From: Candidatus Aegiribacteria sp.
GTDB lineage: Bacteria; Fermentibacterota; Fermentibacteria; Fermentibacterales; JCC-6
Reading direction: 5' to 3'
Assembly: GCA_030620995.1 (NCBI GenBank)
Contig: JAUXIK010000013.1
Coordinates: 1 to 56,712, forward strand
Length of the DNA: 56,712 nucleotides
In this document: positions 1 through 7,608 of the stretch, piece by piece
How positions within the stretch are numbered: the stretch's first letter is position 1
Layout of the letters: each line of letters begins with the position of its first letter
Notes under the pieces: generated by a model
The model's input: only the letters and a program-made list of their open reading frames with translations
The model's database searches: none
What the model was told of the DNA's origin: nothing
Made by a program: the position numbers and the translations under genes

Positions 1-120
1 AGGGCTGTCTGTCAACCAGCCTATTGTAGGAGCCGAGGAAGCAAAACGACTTCAGTCGGATTGCGCTTCCGCCTGAGGCTGCTTACAAGCCCTCTGCTTC
101 AGCGGAGGGTAGTTGACTGA
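1..120 (+). mobile_element. probable right end of an IS200/IS605-type (TnpB) element with structured RNA-like segment
   Basis: The first 120 bases fold into a series of stem-loops: GGAAGC (37-42) with GCTTCC (65-70) enclosing CGAC/GTCG (47-50/55-58), and a terminal hairpin CCCTCTGC-TTCA-GCGGAGGG (about 90-109) followed directly by TAGTTGAC. From memory of the family, a stable hairpin followed by a G-rich GGTAGTT-like tail is the usual form of the right end of TnpB-bearing IS200/IS605 elements, where the same DNA encodes the guide-RNA scaffold (omega RNA). An open frame runs through it to a TGA at 118-120, as expected where tnpB overlaps its RNA. The tnpB body lies outside the window, so the assignment is inference. 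Confidence 0.4.
1..120 (+). CDS. partial open frame, possible TnpB C-terminal tail
   Basis: Thirty-nine codons are open from the left edge to TGA at 118-120. The peptide is Arg/Ser/Leu-rich and has no recognisable domain, which fits the non-conserved C-terminal tail of TnpB-family nucleases whose coding sequence overlaps the guide RNA. The RuvC-like catalytic motifs would be upstream of the window and cannot be seen. If the upstream sequence is not a tnpB, this would simply be a fortuitous open frame within the structured segment. Confidence 0.35.
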   Translation, partial: RAVCQPAYCRSRGSKTTSVGLRFRLRLLTSPLLQRRVVD

Positions 121-144
121 AATAGTATAGTATGGACAGACAGC
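4..144 (+). repeat. 10-bp perfect inverted repeat closing the left-edge structured region
   Basis: GCTGTCTGTC (4-13) is the exact reverse complement of GACAGACAGC (135-144). A second, mutually exclusive pairing is GTCAAC (11-16) with GTTGAC (112-117), the latter being the tail right after the terminal hairpin. The two pairings could represent alternative folds of one RNA. Bases 145-218, before the first gene, show nothing recognisable. Confidence 0.45.
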
Positions 145-218
145 ATTGCCACTCCCCGCTCCGAATCTGTCTGGCGGCAAGGAACCTTTCTATGAATTCT
201 TCGGAAGGATAGTCGAAT

Positions 219-1202
219 ATGTTTGGCAGAGGAGCTTACTATTACTTCGTCTCATGTCTTACAAAGCTGACCGGGTTCAGGGAAGCGGAATTTCTTACCG
301 GAATTCTCTCTTTTCTGAGATATGCAGGTAATAGAGAACAGAACAGAGTCTACCTCGGACACCTTGCCAGAGTGTTTCCGGGAATAAGCGGCAGCGATTT
401 GAAAATTCTGCTTAAGCAATACTGGAGAGTGCACCAGAGAGCTTTTCTGGGTCTTTTCTTCTCGGGGCGCTTCCAGGAAGACAATGTCTCGGAAAGGGTC
501 GAACTGGAAAACAGATATCTCCTGGACGAAGCCCTTGCGGAAGGAAATGGGGTCCTGCTTCTTGTTCCACATTTCGGGGATGAACGCATGCTGCATATCC
601 TTCTTGCCATTCTCGGATATCCAATCCATATCATCTCGTCAAGATATGCTGACGCGCCTGATATAGTTAAAAAAACCAGGCTCTCCGTCAGTACAAAATG
701 GCATCACGTAGCTTTTCCGGATGAAAATCCGCGGTGGATCTACGAAGCTATAGAAAAAGGAGACTTAATCCAAATATCACCCACTGCATGGGGAGGACCG
801 AAAGGACACTGGGTAAACAGCTTCGGGGTGCCTGTGCTTGCTTCATCAACACCTCTGAGGCTTGCAAAATCAACTGGATGCAGGCTGCTTATTGCCTGTA
901 ATCACGCACTGCCTGGTGTTCGGTATAGAATAGCCTTTCAACGTTTTGACCCTGAATATTTTGACTCAAGGGGAACAGCTGACTTATTCAGAATGTTTGA
1001 GATACTGGGAAAAGATCATCCGGATCAGTACAACTGGATGAATCTCGTGATAAGGCATAGAGAGACAAACACTATAGCACGACTCGGCGGAATTCCCAGA
1101 GAGGAGAAGGAAGTTGAGTCACTCGCTATTGAGGCAGACTGGGATCCGGAAAATATCAGTGATTTTCAGTCGGTCTCTTCCCTTAAGGGCCTGTCCAGAT
1201 AG
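219..1202 (+). CDS. LpxL/HtrB-like lysophospholipid acyltransferase family protein
   Basis: A 327-residue protein of the lipid A late-acyltransferase superfamily, which transfers fatty acyl chains at the inner face of the cytoplasmic membrane. The recognisable core is VPHFGDERM (about residues 115-125), equivalent to the HFGNWE-type catalytic block, although the acidic residue is at H+3/H+4 rather than the usual H+5. Further downstream SPTAWGGPKGHWV and the FGVPVLA segment resemble the family's second conserved region. Length is near the family norm of 290-330. GGAAGG at 203-208 lies upstream of the ATG. The 3' end overlaps the convergent gene at 1166-1915 by 37 bases. The acyl acceptor (lipid A, phospholipid or other) cannot be told from sequence. 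Confidence 0.65.
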   Translation: MFGRGAYYYFVSCLTKLTGFREAEFLTGILSFLRYAGNREQNRVYLGHLARVFPGISGSDLKILLKQYWRVHQRAFLGLFFSGRFQEDNVSERVELENRYLLDEALAEGNGVLLLVPHFGDERMLHILLAILGYPIHIISSRYADAPDIVKKTRLSVSTKWHHVAFPDENPRWIYEAIEKGDLIQISPTAWGGPKGHWVNSFGVPVLASSTPLRLAKSTGCRLLIACNHALPGVRYRIAFQRFDPEYFDSRGTADLFRMFEILGKDHPDQYNWMNLVIRHRETNTIARLGGIPREEKEVESLAIEADWDPENISDFQSVSSLKGLSR

Positions 1203-1915
1203 AGTCTCCTGAGAGCTGCTCCCTGAATAATCAGGTACAATCCCACCAGGAGCGGAATCAATCCTGTTCCGGCAGTAATCAGCGGCAGAACCTGGGTATG
1301 TGCTGCTGACTCAATCTTTTCAGCAGCTTTTTCAAGATGATCAACAGCTTCACTGAACGCCTCTTCCGTATTGAACAGGTCTCCTGCAAGAGAGTCAACT
1401 CCATTCGCTACTTCTTCAAGAAGAGGCTCCATGGGCTGCAGAGTGGCCGACAGATGCTCCATTCCGACTATTGTCTGACCTGATTCCGAGTACGTGTTTT
1501 CCAGATTGGACAATACTTCCGTAAAATGATCCTCGCCGATCAGGGACTGAATGGGAGAAGGAAGCTTCTCTATGCTTTGCACTACCGAAAGAGTGAGATA
1601 GCGCACATCTTCAGTGGATTCCTTTATGCTGTTGATGGTTATCCATGTTTCGTGAATAACTTCGCTCGTACTTCTGATGGAACTGCTGACATCCGTAACC
1701 AGAGATGATGATGTTCCGAAATCTTTGCCTATAAACTCCACTGCGGATCTCGCGCTGTAAATCCCCTCGGAAATAGACACAAGGCTTTCCTTCACCGGTT
1801 CCCATGCAGTAAACGCGACAAATATGATCAGTCCCCCCGCTATGATAGCGATTCCTCCAAGAATCCAGGAAAACCAGATTGAAAGACTGTATGAAACAAG
1901 GTTCTTGTTTTTCAT
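1166..1915 (-). CDS. membrane protein of unknown function, TM-helical-TM
   Basis: A 249-residue protein with an N-terminal membrane helix (about residues 12-36, rich in Ile/Gly/Phe), a long acidic, mostly helical central part with Ser/Glu-rich heptad-like spacing (about 40-205), and a second membrane helix (about 210-232) followed by a short basic tail. The topology resembles chemoreceptor-like or structural membrane proteins, but no HAMP or signalling domain is seen. I do not recognise the family. GGGGAGGAAAA immediately before the ATG is a strong ribosome-binding site and fixes the start. It is divergent from the inositol-phosphatase gene and convergent, with overlap, on the acyltransferase. 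Confidence 0.6.
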   Translation of the reverse strand: MKNKNLVSYSLSIWFSWILGGIAIIAGGLIIFVAFTAWEPVKESLVSISEGIYSARSAVEFIGKDFGTSSSLVTDVSSSIRSTSEVIHETWITINSIKESTEDVRYLTLSVVQSIEKLPSPIQSLIGEDHFTEVLSNLENTYSESGQTIVGMEHLSATLQPMEPLLEEVANGVDSLAGDLFNTEEAFSEAVDHLEKAAEKIESAAHTQVLPLITAGTGLIPLLVGLYLIIQGAALRRLYLDRPLREETD

Positions 1916-2009
1916 TTTTCCTCCCCTGGCGAAATATGCGGATTAGAATATATGTTGTATTAGCATAGTAAATAATTGATTCTGAAACTACCGAAGGGCA
2001 AATAAAGAA

Positions 2010-2780
2010 ATGATTGACGAAATTGAAAGAGCCGCAAGGGAAGCGGGAGCCATTCTTCTTGAAGCAGCCTCTACCGGCATCCGGGTCTCAAAGAAGGAAA
2101 ATCATGAGCTTGTAACTACGGCTGACCTGATGTCTGAGGAGTTTCTGAAAAAGCGACTCTCGGAGATAGAACCATCGGCAGGTTTTCTTGGAGAAGAGAG
2201 CTGGAACGGCGAATGTCCCAACCCTCCTTTCTGGGTGGTTGATCCACTTGACGGAACCAATAATTACGCTCACGGATATCCTGTGTTTGCGGTCAGCATC
2301 GCTTTCTGGAATGGCTCATCGATTGAGGCCGGCTGCATTTATGACCCTTCGAGGAATGAATCTTTCTCCGCCGTTATCGGACAGGGCGCGAAGTTGAATG
2401 ATTCAGCAATATCAACAACGGATACTGACAGGCTTTCCGGCTGTATCCTTGCCACCGGTTTTCCATATCACAGGAAATCGGACGATCTTGGCGTGAACCT
2501 TGAAATCCTGAAATACTTCCTCGGAAGGGTACAGGGAATACGAAGGGGTGGATCTGCCGCCCTGGATCTGGCTTACGTTGCCGCAGGACGGCTTGACGGC
2601 TTCTGGGAAGAACATCTGAAACCATGGGATATTGCAGCAGGCGCTCTCATTGTCAGGGAAGCCGGTGGAGAGATCTCGTCTTTTTCCGGAGAAGAGTGGG
2701 ATATCTTTTCCAAAGGAATAGTGGCTTCCGGTAAATCAATTCATCCGGAGATCCGCAACGGTATTAATCAAACAGGTTAG
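2010..2780 (+). CDS. inositol monophosphatase family phosphatase
   Basis: A 256-residue protein with the complete metal-dependent sugar/inositol phosphatase signature: the acidic pair GEESW (E62/E63), DPLDGTNN (residues 78-85) and KPWDIAAG (W206, D207). These residues bind two or three Mg ions and activate the water that attacks the phosphate monoester. Length matches SuhB/IMPase enzymes. Possible substrates are inositol-1-phosphate, 3'-phosphoadenosine-5'-phosphate or fructose-1,6-bisphosphate; sequence alone does not choose. The end overlaps by 4 bases the convergent beta-barrel gene. Confidence 0.85.
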   Translation: MIDEIERAAREAGAILLEAASTGIRVSKKENHELVTTADLMSEEFLKKRLSEIEPSAGFLGEESWNGECPNPPFWVVDPLDGTNNYAHGYPVFAVSIAFWNGSSIEAGCIYDPSRNESFSAVIGQGAKLNDSAISTTDTDRLSGCILATGFPYHRKSDDLGVNLEILKYFLGRVQGIRRGGSAALDLAYVAAGRLDGFWEEHLKPWDIAAGALIVREAGGEISSFSGEEWDIFSKGIVASGKSIHPEIRNGINQTG

Positions 2781-3508
2781 AATCCCAGATTTATGCCTGC
2801 ATAGAACATGTTGATTCCGCTGACTTCATTCTCGGAGGAAATCGGTTTGGTGTGCTTGAACTCACCAAAAATACTCAGGGGTATCAATGGAGGTTCAAAC
2901 GACACTCCTACTACTCCATGGATTCCAGGATGCACATGGTCGTAGGGATCAATGGTCATTGTTCCTCCTGTTTCCTCGTTCACAACCTGCATCAGAACAT
3001 CCGCGTCGCTGAATAATATGTGCGCTCCGCCGCCGCCGCCAATATAGGGCTTTACAGGGAGTGCTCCGATCGGGATCATAACTTTTATTGTTGCAGCAAG
3101 GTCTATGTCATGGAATTTTGCTGTGTACGTGCCTATCATATCGGTGGAGATATTATCCGGAGACCATCCCATTTCGTTCTCAAGGTAATCTATTAACCCC
3201 AGACTATCACCTTCGAAATTCTGGCCATACTCATCATTTATGTACGTCAGCAGATAATTTTGCAGTGTAATGTCGCTTTCACTGCCCGCATATGTTCCGC
3301 TGATTTCAACTCCGACAAGGCTCAGAAGGGAAAAGTTGATTTGCCCACCATACACTATACTTGAAGCGCTCTGACCTGTTCTGGGGTCATCACCGCTGTA
3401 GTGACCAATTCTTCCGCCAAAACGTACTCCGGCAAATGCCGTACCACATATAAGTAAACCTATCAGAAAAATCCTCACTGCATTCTCCTTTCGAATTATC
3501 AATTTCAC
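2777..3508 (-). CDS. secreted outer-membrane beta-barrel protein
   Basis: A 243-residue protein with a signal peptide (hydrophobic stretch IFLIGLLICGTAFA, cleavage likely after the Ala near residue 26). The mature part shows alternating amphipathic strands with Gly/aromatic turns, for example RFGGRIGHYSGDD and KPYIGGGGGAHI, and ends in a strand with terminal Phe (INLGF), the usual signal for outer-membrane barrel insertion. It resembles OmpA/Ail-like 8-strand barrels. Ligand and function are unknown. It supports a didermic envelope. Confidence 0.7.
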   Translation of the reverse strand: MKLIIRKENAVRIFLIGLLICGTAFAGVRFGGRIGHYSGDDPRTGQSASSIVYGGQINFSLLSLVGVEISGTYAGSESDITLQNYLLTYINDEYGQNFEGDSLGLIDYLENEMGWSPDNISTDMIGTYTAKFHDIDLAATIKVMIPIGALPVKPYIGGGGGAHILFSDADVLMQVVNEETGGTMTIDPYDHVHPGIHGVVGVSFEPPLIPLSIFGEFKHTKPISSENEVSGINMFYAGINLGF

Positions 3509-3703
3509 TTAAGCACAGGATGAAACCTTAATGGCATTTCGTAAAGACAGCTTTTATAACTGTTTTTGGAAATCACTTTCTCAAGGTTATATTGAATATG
3601 TACTGTTTGGATAACTATTGCCAAGCAATTTCTTTAAACAGTCAGGACTATCAAGAAAGTTGTTACCTGGTCTTTCCCTGCTGCTTCAGAAGTTTTCAGG
3701 TAC

Positions 3704-3732
3704 TTGACCTTATATGATGAACTCTGTTAAGA
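3704..3732 (+). promoter_or_regulatory. candidate promoter for the C25 peptidase gene
   Basis: TTGACC (3704-3709) and TTAAGA (3727-3732) are 17 bases apart; a second -10-like TATGAT lies at 3735-3740. The 290-base intergenic region between the divergent barrel and peptidase genes is AT-rich and otherwise unremarkable. GAAGGAGAAA shortly before the ATG at 3799 is a clear ribosome-binding site. Confidence 0.3.
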
Positions 3733-3798
3733 TTATGATATAGTGGTTTATGGTCTATTCATATTTCATTTTAATCCAAACGAAGGAGAAATTAACGC

Positions 3799-6090
3799 AT
3801 GAAAGCTTCTTTACCGATTCTCTTGCTGATTGCCGCAATTGCCCTGACATCTGGTCAGGCGGATATAAGCAGCTGGCAGTCTTTTTACGGAACGTCCGGT
3901 GATCTTCCGGAAGTTAACGTGCTCGAATCGAGCCCGACCTATATGATCGCAGAGATTTCCATTCCCGGATTCAGGCTGTATGACTATCCGGCGGGGGGCA
4001 GATTGTGGAACTGCGTCAGTCTCCCAGAATGCTATTCGCAGGGAGATATTGGCCTGCCCGATCTTCCTTCAGTACCGAGAATGTTCGCTCTCCCGTTCGG
4101 AACTGAAGCAATAGTTACTGTTCTGGACGTTTCCTCAACCGTGTACAACAACATGGAGATTCTCCCAAGGCAGACGCCTGAAATCGATATGGCTCATGAG
4201 CCGTTCGCGTTCAGAATGAGCGAGGAGTTCTACAGCGGCAGTGAGATCTTCCCTGCTTCATACGCAAGTGTTGACAATGAGGGCATCTGGTCAGGCCTGA
4301 ATGTTGCCAGGCTTGTCATTAATCCTTTCCGTTTCAACCCGCACTCGGGCGAACTTGAAGTAGTCCGGAGCATCACCATCAGGGTAGATTTTGTGGGAAC
4401 CCCGGGAGAACTGGCCAATCCGGTCAACCCCTCCATGATTCCCATAATGAAGGAAAGCGTCATCAACTGGAGTACCTTCGAGAATGCTGCAGTTCCTCTT
4501 GATGGAAGTCGCGACTCCGGAGTCGAATATGTATTCGTCTGCACGGAAGACAATGTGGACTGGGTGTCCGAACTCTTCGAGACTCACCATTATCTCGGCC
4601 TCCGCGTCAGGGTGGAAACTTTAACCAGTCCTTCCAATCCGGATCTGATAAAGTCCGCGATTACAGATAATTACGATACTGGCGTAATGCTCTTCGCCTG
4701 TATTGTAGGTACTCATGCCGAGATGCCTTCCTACACATGGGATGGGAAACTGGGTGATTACTGGTATGCGTGCTTCACAGGAAGTGATAATTATCCTGAA
4801 ATCGGTGTCGGCAGACTCACCGGTGATTCCACACAGATTGTAACGCAGGTTACAAAAATCATCGATGGTTACATGAATTACAGTTTTGATGATTCAAGAA
4901 CCACGGATATTACTCCAAGCGAAGCCGTCCTTGCAGCACACGGCCAGGACTACCCTTACAAGTACACCCAGTGCTGCAATGAGATTGCTGCTTATCCCTA
5001 CAGCCTCTGTGATTTAACTTTCACCAAGGTCTATCCGCCCGAAGGCGGGACCGCGGCTGACGTTTCAAATGCCATCAACAACGAAGTTGGAACAGTTACG
5101 TACAGAGGACATGGCAGTATCACATCCTGGACATGGGCTCCGGGCTGGACTTCCGCGAACATCGATGCCCTGACAAATACGTATATGCCACCGGTCTTCA
5201 ACATAGCATGCAACAACGGAGAATATCAGAACTCAACTGTCTGCCTCTGCGAGTCATGGCAGTGGGCGGAGCACGGCGCAAGCGGAAACCTCGGCGCTAC
5301 TCAAGGCTCATACACTATTCCCAACCATGATTACATCAAGCAGATCTATATCGCTCTTTACGATACCGGCTTATTCCGCGTAACGGATGCAACAAATGCC
5401 GCCGCAGTTTACATCATCGATACACATGGTTCCTGGGGTATTGACAACGCCAGAATGTACATGTGGTTCGGCGATCCGGCCATGGATATCTGGACATTTG
5501 ACACAGAAGGTGAGCCCGGTGCGCTTGTAATCTCCGCGCCTGGCAGTCTTTTCCCCGGAACCCAGGATATAACCATCACAGTCACCGATGGGACTTCCCC
5601 TGTAGAGGGAGCCAATGTCACCATCACTGACGGCGTTGACAATTACGGTGCCGGTATGACCTGCTACGAAGAGGGTATAACCAATTCGTCAGGTCAGGTT
5701 ACTATTAACATCACGGTCCCTGTAAGCGGGACAATTCATATCGGCGCGTTTCTTCATGATTACAATTACGATCTTCACTACGTGATCATCGGTACAGGAA
5801 TTGCTGAATCATCAGGCGATGCCGGGGTCTTCACGTTTGAACGGCCTGTTCCAAATCCTATTACTGTAACCGCTTCCATCGGTTTCAGTATCCCGAGCAC
5901 CGGCAGCGTGAAACTTGCTGTATATGATGTCTCCGGCCGCATGGTCGAGACAATTCTTGACGGCTCGCTTGAATCAGGCAGCCACTCCATACAGTGGACA
6001 CCAGGTTCTCAAATTGCCAGTGGCGTCTATTTCATTCGCCTTACCACCGAGGATGGAACTCTGACCAGACAGGCAATGGTTATCAGATAA
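3799..6090 (+). CDS. gingipain-like (family C25) cysteine peptidase with C-terminal sorting domain
   Basis: A 763-residue secreted protease. Signal peptide at residues 1-21; propeptide-like region to about 230; C25 catalytic domain about 240-560. Catalytic His438 sits in RGHGS and Cys471 in FNIACNN, a 33-residue spacing equal to that of arginine gingipain (His211/Cys244); the VGRL element typical of the fold is at 337-340. An Ig-like segment follows, and residues about 685-763 form a FlgD-like/type A sorting domain with PVPNP, VYDVSGR and GVYFIRL motifs. In Bacteroidota this C-terminal domain targets proteins through the type IX secretion system; whether that system exists here is not visible. 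A terminator follows directly, so the gene is probably monocistronic. Confidence 0.85.
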   Translation: MKASLPILLLIAAIALTSGQADISSWQSFYGTSGDLPEVNVLESSPTYMIAEISIPGFRLYDYPAGGRLWNCVSLPECYSQGDIGLPDLPSVPRMFALPFGTEAIVTVLDVSSTVYNNMEILPRQTPEIDMAHEPFAFRMSEEFYSGSEIFPASYASVDNEGIWSGLNVARLVINPFRFNPHSGELEVVRSITIRVDFVGTPGELANPVNPSMIPIMKESVINWSTFENAAVPLDGSRDSGVEYVFVCTEDNVDWVSELFETHHYLGLRVRVETLTSPSNPDLIKSAITDNYDTGVMLFACIVGTHAEMPSYTWDGKLGDYWYACFTGSDNYPEIGVGRLTGDSTQIVTQVTKIIDGYMNYSFDDSRTTDITPSEAVLAAHGQDYPYKYTQCCNEIAAYPYSLCDLTFTKVYPPEGGTAADVSNAINNEVGTVTYRGHGSITSWTWAPGWTSANIDALTNTYMPPVFNIACNNGEYQNSTVCLCESWQWAEHGASGNLGATQGSYTIPNHDYIKQIYIALYDTGLFRVTDATNAAAVYIIDTHGSWGIDNARMYMWFGDPAMDIWTFDTEGEPGALVISAPGSLFPGTQDITITVTDGTSPVEGANVTITDGVDNYGAGMTCYEEGITNSSGQVTINITVPVSGTIHIGAFLHDYNYDLHYVIIGTGIAESSGDAGVFTFERPVPNPITVTASIGFSIPSTGSVKLAVYDVSGRMVETILDGSLESGSHSIQWTPGSQIASGVYFIRLTTEDGTLTRQAMVIR

Positions 6091-6113
6091 TCTGACAATT
6101 TTCTATCAGGCTG

Positions 6114-6139
6114 AAGGCGGGTCGATTGACCCGCCTTTT
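6114..6139 (+). terminator. Rho-independent terminator after the C25 peptidase
   Basis: Perfect 10-bp stem AAGGCGGGTC (6114-6123) / GACCCGCCTT (6128-6137) with a GATT loop and a TTTT run at 6136-6139, 23 bases after the stop codon. Confidence 0.85.
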
Positions 6140-6246
6140 CTGTATGTGAGGAGCACTGCTGACCTGTGGTTTTCAGACGCGATGCCAGCAGGTATAATCA
6201 CATAAAATGAAAACCGGAATCATTCACTTTTCAGGTTAGGATTATT

Positions 6247-7515
6247 GTGGTTGACAAACCTTTATTCGAATCAGAAATTTTATGGAAGATCCTGGATGTC
6301 ACCCGTCAGCTCAGCTCTCCTATCGAGCTGGATGAGATGCTGGTTCAGGTAGTGGACGTGGCAAGATCTGTACTTGAAGCAGACCGGGGAACTGTTTTTC
6401 TCTTTGACGAACGGACTGACGAGTTGTATGCAGAGGTAGGAACGGGTCTGGATATGAAAGAAATCCGTTTTTCTATTGACAAAGGAATTGCAGGTCTGTG
6501 TGCTCGAACCGGTCGTATTCTGAATGTTTCTGATGTGTATTCTCATGATCATTTCAATCCTGACATTGACAGACAGTTCGGATACCGGACCCGATGTCTA
6601 TTAAACATCCCTCTAATCGGTTTGAACAATACGCTGGTCGGCGTGCTGCAGCTGGTGAACAGAATTGGAGGACATTTCGAGAAAAATGATGAGCGGATTG
6701 CTGAGGTTCTTGCCTCCCAGTGTGCTGTCGCGCTCCAGCGGGCACAGTTCCTGCGGGAGTATATTGTTAAACAGAAACTCGAGCGCGATCTGGTTCTGGC
6801 CCGGATAATCCAGCGCTCACTGATGCCGGATGAAATGCCGAACATTGCCGGTTACGATCTGGCCGGCTGGAATGAACCCGCTGATCAGACGGGAGGCGAC
6901 ATCTTTGACGCTATCAGTCTTGATGGCAGCCGGGTACTGCTTCTCCTTGCGGATGTAAGTGGTCACGGCATTGGTTCCGCGCTTTCCGTTACACAGTTCC
7001 GCGCTATGATCCGCATGGCTTTTCGTCTTAAATGCAATCTGTACGATCTTCATGAACACGCCAACAATCAGCTGGTCGAAGATCTTGCGGAAGATCGCTT
7101 TATCACTTCCTTCGTCGGCATACTCAACACCAAAGATCACAATATTACTTATCATGCCTGCGGCCAGGGACCTTTGCTGCATTTTCATTCTGATTCCGGT
7201 GAAGTAGACCAGCTTCCCGCATCAACCATTCCTATCGGCATTATGCCCTCTATTCCACTCAAGGAGCCTGATCCTATTGAAATGGAGCCAGGTGACATAT
7301 TCGCGCTGATTTCCGATGGTATTTTCGAGCAATCCAATAGCAGCAACCGGCAATTCGGAGTTGACAGCGTAATCAAACTAATCCGGGAATATCAGGATCA
7401 ACCAATGATAGAGCTTGTGAATTCCCTGCGCGAAGGCGTCCTTAACCATGCCGGAAAGCAGCTCCAGGATGATGATATGACTATAGTTCTGGTCAAGCGC
7501 TTTGCTGATATCTGA
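6247..7515 (+). CDS. GAF domain PP2C-type (SpoIIE/RsbU) serine phosphatase
   Basis: A 422-residue cytoplasmic signalling protein. An N-terminal GAF sensor domain (about residues 15-170, including EADRGTVFLFDE and the NIPLIG segment) is followed by a linker helix and a PPM/SpoIIE phosphatase domain (about 190-420). Metal-binding acidic residues appear in TGGDIFD and LLADVSGHG, and in the closing DDDMTIVLV. Such proteins dephosphorylate anti-sigma-factor antagonists in partner-switching pathways in response to a ligand bound by GAF. No antagonist or anti-sigma gene is adjacent. The start is GTG with TTAGG a few bases upstream; no membrane segment. Confidence 0.85.
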   Translation: MVDKPLFESEILWKILDVTRQLSSPIELDEMLVQVVDVARSVLEADRGTVFLFDERTDELYAEVGTGLDMKEIRFSIDKGIAGLCARTGRILNVSDVYSHDHFNPDIDRQFGYRTRCLLNIPLIGLNNTLVGVLQLVNRIGGHFEKNDERIAEVLASQCAVALQRAQFLREYIVKQKLERDLVLARIIQRSLMPDEMPNIAGYDLAGWNEPADQTGGDIFDAISLDGSRVLLLLADVSGHGIGSALSVTQFRAMIRMAFRLKCNLYDLHEHANNQLVEDLAEDRFITSFVGILNTKDHNITYHACGQGPLLHFHSDSGEVDQLPASTIPIGIMPSIPLKEPDPIEMEPGDIFALISDGIFEQSNSSNRQFGVDSVIKLIREYQDQPMIELVNSLREGVLNHAGKQLQDDDMTIVLVKRFADI

Positions 7516-7608
7516 CGGTTACTATCTTCCTGTTCCTTTGCTGTTCAGTGATTAAGGATTATCTATCGGGGTACTTGAGGAAAACATCTTATCCGGAGGG
7601 GAATTCTT

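Noticed and set aside
1166..1202. Convergent 37-base gene overlap as a sign of error
   Set aside because: Both C-termini read plausibly and a similar 4-base convergent overlap occurs at 2777-2780, so compact packing is enough to explain it.
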